Translations under genes and position numbers: made by a program
Notes under the pieces: generated by a model
What the model was told of the DNA's origin: nothing
Databases searched by the model: none
The model's input: the letters and a program-made list of their open reading frames with translations, nothing else
Part shown: one piece after another, positions 48,023 through 55,186 of the stretch
Layout: each line of letters starts with the position of its first letter
Position numbering within the stretch: the first letter of the stretch is position 1
DNA from: a virus
Virus record (IMG/VR): IMGVR_UViG_3300030099_006009
Location: 1 to 55,186 of that record
Length of the DNA stretch: 55,186 bases
Reading direction: 5' to 3' (one strand)

Positions 48023-50035
48023 TTAGTTGGCATAATCCTGGTCATCATTATCACCATGCATTGGTGGAATTTCACAACTATCGTTGTTACAGAACTTATC
48101 GACATCAGCCTCTTCATTCTTTATCACACCAAATGATAACTTACCAAGTTTTGCAACTTCTTTGTTGTAAGTTTCTTCGTCAATCGCTTCATAAGGCATT
48201 TGTGGATATGCTCCCCAATCATGTCTCGGTAATAAACTAATACCCTTTAGATGATACTGATAATAGTTTAAACAAGGAGCAATCTGATTTGCCTCTGTTT
48301 CAGGATTAAATGTAACCGTACAACTTACTTGGTTGTCAGCCCAATGTCGTTGTAAAAACGCAGCAAGTGAGAATTGTTCCCAAATGGAGAGTTCGGAAGC
48401 AGTTCTGATTCCCTCTCCTACATCTACGGGCACATCGACAACCATAGTAGTTTCTTCAGAACCAAAAGCTGGTTCTAACTTATATCCAGCTTTCTCCAAT
48501 GGTTCTAATAATTCTGAGTGTTTTGATAACCTTATTCTTCTTATGTAAAATCTTGATTCAGGATAGTGAAGTCCTGGTGTAGCACCAGCAAGTAATGATA
48601 CAGTTCCACTTGGTTTAACTGAAGTGGTTTTGATACTTCTTGGAACTGCCATCCAATCTGAATATTGTTTATCCCATTGTTGGATAACATCGTACCCATC
48701 GTTTAACCACTCCTTAAACTCATCTAATCCTCTGTTGGTAACAAACTGAGCAACACCACTCACAGAACAACCTATTCTTCTATTTCTTAACATCACTCTG
48801 TTTGTATCACTCCAATGAGTTCTACCAAGTGTTACTGTTTTGGCATATAGATAAGCATACTTAAGAGTTTTCGCATAGTCTTCGAAATCATCGTGGTTGT
48901 TAGGAAATGTTTCCACTAAACAACACAACTCGTATGACTCTAAGGTTTGTTCCAAACAAGGATTACCACCCATAGCACGATGGTCTTTATTATCTCCACC
49001 ATTTTTCATACGAGAATACTTTCTCATATTATCTAACCAAGCAAAGCCAGGCTCACCATTATCCACGATTCGTTTGGCAGCCTCTGTATAATCCATACCC
49101 AACTCTGCGAATATACTATTATTACTTGTCCATCCATATGTTTCTCTATGTGGGTTTACTTTATAATTCTTTAAATCTAAATATTCTTCTGAGTGTGAAT
49201 TACCAAAGACAATTTCAGCAGTTCTTCTTACGTTACCAGCCACAACACATTTTCCGATAAGATTCATAATGTCAACTATTGTCGTGATAGTGATTGGTTC
49301 TCCACTATTTTTTTCTAATACCTTTCTAATGTCTTCATGTACTTCTTCTAATGGTTCATGTCCACTTGATACACCACCAAAACCACTTATTGGTTCTCCT
49401 GCTGGTCTTATCTTTGTGTAATCAAACTCTATTGGAGCTTGTCCGTGAAAGTAACTTTCTAATAGTAGTCTTAAAGATTCAACCCAACCCTCACGAGTAT
49501 CAGGTATTTCGTATACTTGTTCTTCTCTATTTTCTTGTATACCTTTAACTACTATCTCCCCAGCACCTTTTGTATCAAACCCCACACCGACACCTAACAT
49601 ACTCGCATCCATAAGGAAACAGAAAGGTTTAGCATAGTCTTCTTTTAGTGTTTTGGTTGATACGAAGGCACAATTGTTTAGGGCGGCATATAAACCCTTT
49701 TTCTCTGTGATAGGTGTTCCCATAGCCCACAGACCGCGTCCAGGCGGCAAAAACTTCATATTGAAAATTCGGTCATACATATCTTGAGCCGACTTTTGAG
49801 CTTGCCACGCATTCCACCCTAATTGATGTGATTCAATCCAATTCATTTGCATATTGTAAGTCCCCTCTACAACACGCTGTACGGTTTCCCACCATCTTTC
49901 ATTTTTACCATTATCTTTGATTCTTGAGTAAGTTCTCATATAAACTAATTCACCCAAACCATTGAAACCAAACGGAGCTTTTTTTCTTTTGTATTTGCTT
50001 ATAAAGTTCTCCGATAAAACAAACTTTTTACTCAT
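48023..50035 (-). CDS. nrdJ: Class II (adenosylcobalamin) ribonucleoside-triphosphate reductase
   Basis: 670 residues, related to the monomeric RTPR of Lactobacillus type (about 740). FLPPGRGLWAMGT, ALNNCAFVST (first active Cys), GGNPCLEQTLESYELCCLVE (NPCxE radical site and thiyl Cys), SVKPSGTVSLLAGATPG, and C-terminal CNNDSC (redox shuttle CxxxxC) are present. It converts NTPs to dNTPs and needs vitamin B12. AAGGAAAG lies about 6 bases before ATG. The TonB-dependent receptor follows in the same direction, 75 bases on, without a terminator. Confidence 0.95.
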   Translation of the reverse strand: MSKKFVLSENFISKYKRKKAPFGFNGLGELVYMRTYSRIKDNGKNERWWETVQRVVEGTYNMQMNWIESHQLGWNAWQAQKSAQDMYDRIFNMKFLPPGRGLWAMGTPITEKKGLYAALNNCAFVSTKTLKEDYAKPFCFLMDASMLGVGVGFDTKGAGEIVVKGIQENREEQVYEIPDTREGWVESLRLLLESYFHGQAPIEFDYTKIRPAGEPISGFGGVSSGHEPLEEVHEDIRKVLEKNSGEPITITTIVDIMNLIGKCVVAGNVRRTAEIVFGNSHSEEYLDLKNYKVNPHRETYGWTSNNSIFAELGMDYTEAAKRIVDNGEPGFAWLDNMRKYSRMKNGGDNKDHRAMGGNPCLEQTLESYELCCLVETFPNNHDDFEDYAKTLKYAYLYAKTVTLGRTHWSDTNRVMLRNRRIGCSVSGVAQFVTNRGLDEFKEWLNDGYDVIQQWDKQYSDWMAVPRSIKTTSVKPSGTVSLLAGATPGLHYPESRFYIRRIRLSKHSELLEPLEKAGYKLEPAFGSEETTMVVDVPVDVGEGIRTASELSIWEQFSLAAFLQRHWADNQVSCTVTFNPETEANQIAPCLNYYQYHLKGISLLPRHDWGAYPQMPYEAIDEETYNKEVAKLGKLSFGVIKNEEADVDKFCNNDSCEIPPMHGDNDDQDYAN

Positions 50036-50095
50036 AGACTTTCCTTATGTTAACATCTTTGTGTGGACACATTCATAAATATTAAGAACAATCTT

Positions 50096-51172
50096 TTAAT
50101 TCTTCTTAAATACAAAAATCGGTTCATATTTATATCCCGCACCCATCACACTTGATAATGTTAGTTGTAGTGTATCATTTTGAACAAACCCAAGTTCCTT
50201 TGCTATTCTCTGAGTCTCTTCCTCTATGAACTTATACTTTGGTGTATTAGCAATATTGATTAACATATATTTACCACCCTTTAAACCTCTGTAGCAGTTC
50301 TCTATTGTTTTTCTTAAAAAACCATTTACCCACTCTTGCTTTGTCGGAAACTTTATGTAACTTTGTGTATCCTCGTCACTATACTTCTCTGTATCAAAAT
50401 AAGGAGGCGATGTAAAACATAAATCCAAAGAATTTCTATCTGGTATAAACTCTTCACTTCCTAATTTATGTAATTCTACTGACTTTTTCAAGTAAAAAAA
50501 ATCTTTTTTTATTTTTTGCAATCCCTCGAATGTCAAACTCGATGGTTCTGTACCAATGTACTTTTTTCGTGAACTTGCCAGAAAACCTATGAGTCTTCCA
50601 CCCCATCCACACGACATATCCCAAATATTATCACCACCAAACTTCTCATATATCAGTTTAGCAGCAGTTGGTCTAAAATTACTGACAGATTGTGTACCTG
50701 TGTATATCTTTATGGATTGTCTGAGTCTATTTTCTTTAAAAGTGTTTTTTTCCATACCCTCTTCACCTTTAAAATGTGTCGTATTCCACTTCCAACACTT
50801 ACGAATTGTCTTTTTGAATTTTTCATCGTCATTATAGATGTCCATAGGTGACATTTTAGCACCACCACATTTAACTTCCCAAAAATGTGGAAAGTATGTC
50901 CAAGCTAACCTCAAACAATGCATTGTCTGAACTATCTTATCCTCATCTAATATGGTATCAATATTAAACTTCTGTAACTTTCTCATATGGTCGTGTTTTT
51001 CTTCTTCGCGAATTGTGTAGTGGGGAAACCCATGTCTTCTGTAGTAATCAAAGACAACTTCTATCCCATACTCAATATCAACATTACGAATATCGTTTAC
51101 AACTCTATCAAACTCAACATCTCGTTCATCATATCCAAAGACATTTGTTAATATATCGGGATTACTATTCAC
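50096..51172 (-). CDS. TSPPY-motif DNA methyltransferase-like protein
   Basis: 358 residues. IWDMSCGWGGRLIGFLASS (SAM-binding, DxxxGxG-type), KYIGTEPSS and CFTSPPYFDTEKYS with the catalytic TSPPY make an amino-methyltransferase of the N4-cytosine/N6-adenine type. The N-terminal about 150 residues are a separate helical part with RRHGFPHYTIREEEK. No restriction partner is adjacent, so it may protect phage DNA or set its methylation. GTG start overlaps the helicase stop. Confidence 0.82.
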   Translation of the reverse strand: MNSNPDILTNVFGYDERDVEFDRVVNDIRNVDIEYGIEVVFDYYRRHGFPHYTIREEEKHDHMRKLQKFNIDTILDEDKIVQTMHCLRLAWTYFPHFWEVKCGGAKMSPMDIYNDDEKFKKTIRKCWKWNTTHFKGEEGMEKNTFKENRLRQSIKIYTGTQSVSNFRPTAAKLIYEKFGGDNIWDMSCGWGGRLIGFLASSRKKYIGTEPSSLTFEGLQKIKKDFFYLKKSVELHKLGSEEFIPDRNSLDLCFTSPPYFDTEKYSDEDTQSYIKFPTKQEWVNGFLRKTIENCYRGLKGGKYMLINIANTPKYKFIEEETQRIAKELGFVQNDTLQLTLSSVMGAGYKYEPIFVFKKN

Positions 51173-52526
51173 TCATTAAATCCTCATAACGAGCAGACAA
51201 CATTTGTTTAGTTTGGTTGTCTCTATTGTTGATTCTATGTTGAACATCTTTACCTTGAACTGAATTACTCTCAAAAATCTCAATCTTACCGATGTTTGTG
51301 TTGATTCTTGCTGGATAAGTTAATCCATCAGGACCAAATCTGTTCTTTATCACATGAAATCTACCAGTATTACCTATCTTATCTTCTATCTTACGACTTA
51401 ACGACATTACGAAGTCTGCTGTCATCACTTTCGCATAAGATTCAGCAACTTTAGTTGCCTCAATCACATCCTCATCCAATGCACTTCTGTTTGCCTGTGA
51501 TGCTGTCCATATTGGAACTTGTAATTCACCAGCCAAACCTCGTAAGTCCTCATAGATGTTACCAAGAGCATGTCTCATCTCACTTGACTTGTGAACATCT
51601 CTCATGATGTCAGCATAATCTACTAAAACCATATCTACTTTATCACCAAATGTAACCACTTTTTTCAGATGAGCGGAAAGAGTATTAACAGTACAAGATT
51701 TGGTTGGATAGTATTTGATAGTCAAGTTACCTTTTAGATTGAACAGTTTTTCCATCACTTCTTCTTTATGATATTTTAGGTTCTGACTTTCCACACCACT
51801 AAAAATACTATCATATCTTAATCCAACATAAGCCTCGTTTAACTCCAAAGTATAATGAACTACATTTAGTCCTTGTGATAAAGCATAAGCACCCATAGCA
51901 CTTAACACCCAAGACTTACCAATACCAGCAGGTGCCACAACAACACCAAGTTCTCCACCACCTAAACCACCTTGCATCAACTCGTTCATAATATCCCAAG
52001 GTGTTGGTGATGTCACACGAGCAGACTCCTCGTATCTTTGCTCTATATCTTGTAAGTAGTCGTGTCCTAAGTTTCTCTCAACACCAGCTTGCATAGCAGA
52101 GTCGATAAGGGATTTTATTTCATCAGTATTACCATCAACCTCTAATATCTTAGCAGATTGGATAACAGCATCTTTTAAAACTTGTGTTTTGTGGAAGTCT
52201 AATGCCTTATCTTTGATATATTCCAAGTCTTCGGCTTCCATATGTTTGTAGACTTCTTTCAAAGAGTCCTTTACATTTACTTGTAGTAAATCCGAATCAA
52301 TATCTTTTATCTTTATCTTAAATACTTCCATCGTGATGTTTGTTTTGTATTCTTGATAATACTCACGAATAGCTTTTACAATCCACTTGAAACCATCATT
52401 AGTTATATACTTCTCATCTAAGATGTCTACAATTTGCTCTAAAAAAAGTTTATCACTAATTAAACATACGACAAACTTTACTTGAAAATTATATCCAAAC
52501 TCTGATATGTTTTTTGTCTTACTCAT
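51165..52526 (-). CDS. 41: DnaB-family replicative helicase gp41
   Basis: 453 residues from the ATG at 52526 (a TTG five codons earlier is possible). The C-terminal RecA-like half holds GGELGVVVAPAGIGKSW (Walker A APAGIGKS), DMVLVDYADIM (Walker B) and WTASQANRSALDED (motif H3/H4). N-terminal part is the helical domain that contacts primase. Unwinds DNA 5'-3' on the lagging strand. Near the T4 gp41 length (475). Primase gp61 is not in the window. Overlaps the rnh fragment by 4 bases (ATGA). Confidence 0.94.
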   Translation of the reverse strand: MSKTKNISEFGYNFQVKFVVCLISDKLFLEQIVDILDEKYITNDGFKWIVKAIREYYQEYKTNITMEVFKIKIKDIDSDLLQVNVKDSLKEVYKHMEAEDLEYIKDKALDFHKTQVLKDAVIQSAKILEVDGNTDEIKSLIDSAMQAGVERNLGHDYLQDIEQRYEESARVTSPTPWDIMNELMQGGLGGGELGVVVAPAGIGKSWVLSAMGAYALSQGLNVVHYTLELNEAYVGLRYDSIFSGVESQNLKYHKEEVMEKLFNLKGNLTIKYYPTKSCTVNTLSAHLKKVVTFGDKVDMVLVDYADIMRDVHKSSEMRHALGNIYEDLRGLAGELQVPIWTASQANRSALDEDVIEATKVAESYAKVMTADFVMSLSRKIEDKIGNTGRFHVIKNRFGPDGLTYPARINTNIGKIEIFESNSVQGKDVQHRINNRDNQTKQMLSARYEDLMSE

Positions 52527-53122
52527 TTTTTGTTCTTCCAATAGTGGTCAAGAATATTAAACTCTGTTAACCAGTTGTCAAAATTAGGTATTTGTCCCCA
52601 TAATTTATCCTTTACGAACAAAGTTTGCAACTGATATTTTACTAATTTTGGCGCCATTCCTCTGACCGAATCTCCGATTTTTAGTTTTGTCTGATTTTTG
52701 ATATCAGGATCTCCCAACTGCATTAGAAGATAGTTCCTCTTTATTATCAACTCATTATCTTGTATCATCTTTGATATTCTTGTGTTTCGTGATTTCGCCA
52801 TGTCTATAAGGTCTTTGGTATTAAACTCCCTATCCTCTACTAAAAGTGGGAACTCTTTTATTAAGGTTTTAACACCTATACCTCTAACACCAGGTATATC
52901 ATCTGATTTATCACCATCCACCACTCTACAAGTTAATACATTTTGCGGGTAAACTCCAAACTCTTTTTTTACTAATTCTCTATCATATAATATTTTTTTA
53001 GTAGGTGAATAAAGTTTCACCCTATCATCCACCAACTGATAGAAGTCTTTATCAGCTGACATAATCGTAAACTTACTATCTTTAAGAACAACACTTGGGA
53101 TATAACCGTTAGTGGAAGACAT
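52523..53122 (-). CDS. rnh: RNase H/5'-3' exonuclease, C-terminal fragment
   Basis: 199 residues read from an ATG in another frame than the N-terminal piece. FTIMSADKDFYQLVDDRVKL (metal Asp and DFxQL), CRVVDGDKSDDIPGVRGIG (H3TH DNA-binding block with SDNIPG-like motif) and VKTLIKEFP are family blocks of FEN/T4 RNase H. It lacks the N-terminal nuclease start, so by itself it would be inactive. Together with 53017-53541 it makes almost a full enzyme, missing the EADD strip and in a shifted frame. A gene broken by a deletion or an assembly error. Confidence 0.8.
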   Translation of the reverse strand: MSSTNGYIPSVVLKDSKFTIMSADKDFYQLVDDRVKLYSPTKKILYDRELVKKEFGVYPQNVLTCRVVDGDKSDDIPGVRGIGVKTLIKEFPLLVEDREFNTKDLIDMAKSRNTRISKMIQDNELIIKRNYLLMQLGDPDIKNQTKLKIGDSVRGMAPKLVKYQLQTLFVKDKLWGQIPNFDNWLTEFNILDHYWKNKK

Positions 53123-53541
53123 TCCAAATACTCAACAAGTCTCTTAAGTTGGAGAGCCATACTTTCTCGTTCATCATGAGGACCTCCACCCCAATCGACA
53201 AGACGATTCAAACGACTTCTAATCTTACGACCAGCTTTATATTGTGGATATATTTTTTGTCGTGGTTTGGAAGAGTTCTTACCGTCAAATACAATAATAC
53301 AACGAGTAGGTTTAAACTTGTTAATTGTATATCTTATCGATTTTAAAAACCCAACCAAACCACCAACATGAGCACCATCTTCGTTTAAGGAAGGATTGAC
53401 GCTGAAACTACGAATAAATGTATTGAAACCATCGACCAATAGAACATGATCGTTTAAGTTTTTAGTTTCAGGATTTACGTCAATCTCATCCTTAAATTCA
53501 TAGAATCTTTTATTTAATAGATTCTTATTGGCACTACCCAT
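53017..53541 (-). CDS. rnh: RNase H/5'-3' exonuclease, N-terminal fragment (frameshifted)
   Basis: About 174 residues from the ATG at 53541, overlapping the uvsX stop. VLLVDGFNTFIRSFS (metal Asp), IIVFDGKNSSKPRQKIYPQY with DG and the helical-arch base, and LKRLVEYLECLPLTVI are FEN-family blocks. After this the expected EADD metal site is absent; instead the frame drifts into unrelated residues and stops. The other frame continues the family at SADKDF. About 15-20 residues appear deleted, with a frame shift. T4 RNase H removes RNA primers; the phage may rely on host enzymes. Confidence 0.8.
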   Translation of the reverse strand: MGSANKNLLNKRFYEFKDEIDVNPETKNLNDHVLLVDGFNTFIRSFSVNPSLNEDGAHVGGLVGFLKSIRYTINKFKPTRCIIVFDGKNSSKPRQKIYPQYKAGRKIRSRLNRLVDWGGGPHDERESMALQLKRLVEYLECLPLTVISQVLFLKIVSLRLCQLIKTSISWWMIG

Positions 53542-54631
53542 CGGCAAACTCTTCGTCTGTAGTTACATCATCAATACCAAGTTGAGCAGAGTCATACTTT
53601 AGTATCAACTTTTCACAGATAGAGTCGTAGATGTATTCTTGAGTTTCTACATCAGATATAAGAGCACCGAAGTCTTTAGATTGGAACTTATGTTCTTCTC
53701 CATTTTGGTCAACGAAAGTATACCAAGCACCAGCTTGTTTTACTAACTTGTGGTCTTTCATTACAGTTAACCAACTCCCATAATCATCAATACCTTTATC
53801 AAAGAAAAGTGGAAACTCAGCACTTCTCAAAGGTGGACCTAATCGGTTCTTGATTACTTGAGCTCTTATTTTAATACCAATAGTATCTTTTTTGGTATCT
53901 TTGATTTGTCCCATATTCTTTAATCGAATACGAGTCGAGGCATGAAAAGGAAGAGCCTTACCACCAGAAGTAGTCCAAGGATCTCCAAACATCACACCTA
54001 ATTTTTGTCTTAACTGATTGGTAAAGATTAAACAAACTTTTTGACGAGCAATCATTTGAGTAATCTTTCTCATAGCTTTAGACAGAACGATGGCTTTACT
54101 TGTAGCCCAACCATCCTTGTCGAAGTCGGCATCCATCTCCACTTTGGTTGAAGCAGCAGCCAAACTATCGACTAATATTGTAACCAGTTTATCTTTACTT
54201 GATTCACGAATCTTTGTAACTATTGTTTCGATTGTATCAAATATATCCTCAATTGTTTCTAAGTGGACATATAACATACTATCAGTATTCACACCAATAG
54301 CCTGTAAGAACTCACTTGAAACAGCAGACTCGGTATCAATATAAACTGCAAGACCATCTTTTCTTTGGGTAGAAGCAAGAGCGTGAGCACCAATAAGTGA
54401 TTTACCACTTCCCTCTAATCCATTGATTTCTGTAATCCTTCCAGCAGCTAAACCACCGTGTGGTCTATTTGATATTGCCAAATCTAACAAGGTTGAACCT
54501 GTGCCAACCCAATCTGTTACATCGGTTGGAGTTTCTTGAACACCATCCAAGAAGTAAGCAACTTGGTTTGACTTGAATTGTTTGTTTAGTTCCCCAGCAA
54601 TTATATCCGCTAATTCATCTCTATTAGACAT
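53534..54631 (-). CDS. uvsX: UvsX/RecA-like recombinase
   Basis: 365 residues (T4 UvsX 391). Walker A GLEGSGKS (71-78), AVYIDTESAVS, Walker B VTILVDSLAA, LIFTNQLRQKLG and the DNA-binding loop region TTSGGKALPFHAS are characteristic. Promotes strand exchange and recombination-dependent replication, working with gp32. The start has AGGAG 6 bases before it, placed right behind the hairpin at 54643-54683. Confidence 0.95.
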   Translation of the reverse strand: MSNRDELADIIAGELNKQFKSNQVAYFLDGVQETPTDVTDWVGTGSTLLDLAISNRPHGGLAAGRITEINGLEGSGKSLIGAHALASTQRKDGLAVYIDTESAVSSEFLQAIGVNTDSMLYVHLETIEDIFDTIETIVTKIRESSKDKLVTILVDSLAAASTKVEMDADFDKDGWATSKAIVLSKAMRKITQMIARQKVCLIFTNQLRQKLGVMFGDPWTTSGGKALPFHASTRIRLKNMGQIKDTKKDTIGIKIRAQVIKNRLGPPLRSAEFPLFFDKGIDDYGSWLTVMKDHKLVKQAGAWYTFVDQNGEEHKFQSKDFGALISDVETQEYIYDSICEKLILKYDSAQLGIDDVTTDEEFADG

Positions 54632-54642
54632 TTATTTCTCCT

Positions 54643-54683
54643 AAAAATTGGGTGAGCCGGAAAAGGAGGAAACCAGCTCACCC
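54643..54683 (-). terminator. Attenuator-like terminator between gp32 and uvsX
   Basis: An 11-bp stem (GGGTGAGCTGG / CCGGCTCACCC, one G-U), a 12-base loop and AATTTTT, 12 bases behind the gp32-like stop. The loop holds CUCCU that could pair with the uvsX AGGAG site (54642-54638) just after the U-run. Since uvsX starts directly behind, partial read-through is likely, giving more gp32 than UvsX. Confidence 0.82.
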
Positions 54684-54694
54684 CACCGCACGGT

Positions 54695-55186
54695 TTATGA
54701 ATTAAATAACTTATCGAAATCATCTTCTACATTTGAAGAACCTTCAGTAGCAACCATTTCTGGTTCTTTTTCTGTTGTTTCTTCTGTAGAATCTGATGGG
54801 TTTAGAAAGTTAGAAAGATGACTCTTTAACTCATCAAAAGTTGGTTCTTGATACAACTCTTTGATGTCAGGTTGTTCATCTAACAATCTTTGTAGTAAGT
54901 TAGAATCATCGGAAAGTGCTGTAACGTTTGGTTTGACACGAATGGTAGTCTTACCATATTGGTTACCAGCTTCAGCAGGCGTTTGTCTTTCGACAACAAT
55001 ATCACGACCTGTTGTAGCATCGGATATATCACCATAGTCTGGATCGGCTATGATACCAAGAAGTTCTTGATATACAGTTTTACCAAATCCCCAAAACTTT
55101 ACACCTTCGGATTCTTCACCACGAACAACGACAGGAACAAAAGTTCTCATCTTTGGTTCGATTCTCTTACCTTGAATCCATTCATC
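54695..55186 (-). CDS. 32: ssDNA-binding protein gp32-like, C-terminal part (cut by window edge)
   Basis: The frame is open to the right edge; 163 residues are visible and the start is outside. Seen are MRTFVPVVVRGEESEGVKFW, GFGKTVYQELLGIIADPDYG (as in T4 gp32 near the zinc-core end), GRDIVVERQTP, and a low-complexity acidic tail ending NVEDDFDKLFNS like the gp32 acidic C-terminal tail that recruits partners. Followed by a terminator, as is gene 32 in T4. The N-terminal zinc-binding part is not in the window. Confidence 0.85.
   Translation of the reverse strand, partial: DEWIQGKRIEPKMRTFVPVVVRGEESEGVKFWGFGKTVYQELLGIIADPDYGDISDATTGRDIVVERQTPAEAGNQYGKTTIRVKPNVTALSDDSNLLQRLLDEQPDIKELYQEPTFDELKSHLSNFLNPSDSTEETTEKEPEMVATEGSSNVEDDFDKLFNS

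Noticed and set aside
53017-53122. Programmed -1 frameshift joining the two rnh frames
   Set aside because: No clear slippery heptamer in the overlap, and a frameshift would not restore the missing EADD segment.

Overview
This is an AT-rich stretch of a large tailed-phage genome, apparently T4-like and probably marine. Every gene I can support lies on the minus strand, so transcription runs from high to low coordinates. The T4-type replication set is present: gp32-like ssDNA-binding protein (cut by the right edge), UvsX/RecA, a damaged RNase H/5'-3' exonuclease, gp41 helicase, gp43 polymerase, gp45 clamp, and gp44 and gp62 clamp loader. No capsid, tail, terminase or lysis genes, tRNAs, CRISPR arrays or integrase were seen. 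Genes overlap or abut, and no gene-free gap exceeds about 120 bases.

Layout in the direction of transcription. (1) 55186-48023: gp32, an attenuator-like terminator, uvsX, broken rnh, gp41 helicase, a TSPPY methyltransferase and a B12-dependent ribonucleotide reductase. (2) 47947-44662: a full-length TonB-dependent outer-membrane receptor, its terminator and a lipoprotein. (3) 44592-36661: polymerase, clamp, clamp loader, then a DUF1599 protein, ClpP, a PD-(D/E)XK nuclease, a SLOG protein and small regulators. (4) 36668-9184: about 27 kb with more than 30 genes for glycan building (glycosyltransferases, sugar epimerases and dehydratase, aminotransferase, ketoisomerase, two carbamoyltransferases, methyltransferases, HAD-nucleotidyltransferase fusion). 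(5) 9155-1: small unknown proteins, peptide deformylase, MazG, UvdE repair enzyme, an outer-membrane-like protein, a second lipoprotein, Hsp20, VOC protein, rhodanese, nuclease, ThyX and a partial Apt.

Host inference: signal peptides, lipoboxes, a C-terminal-Phe barrel protein and a TonB receptor with a carboxypeptidase-regulatory-like N-terminal domain point to a Gram-negative host, probably in the Bacteroidota/Marinimicrobia (FCB) group. Strong Shine-Dalgarno sites (AGGAG) and sigma70-type promoters (CTTGAC-N17/18-TATATT) argue against a typical Bacteroidota host, so a Marinimicrobia-like marine host is my best guess. This is inference only.

How the genes may work together: MazG, ThyX, Apt and the B12 reductase feed nucleotides to the T4-like replisome. 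The receptor sits directly behind the B12-dependent reductase and could bring in cobalamin or another nutrient. The glycan cluster, outer-membrane-like protein and lipoproteins form an unusually large envelope-modifying set. The most notable regulatory feature is an hsp20 leader in which a 12-bp helix can cover the start codon, resembling an RNA thermometer.
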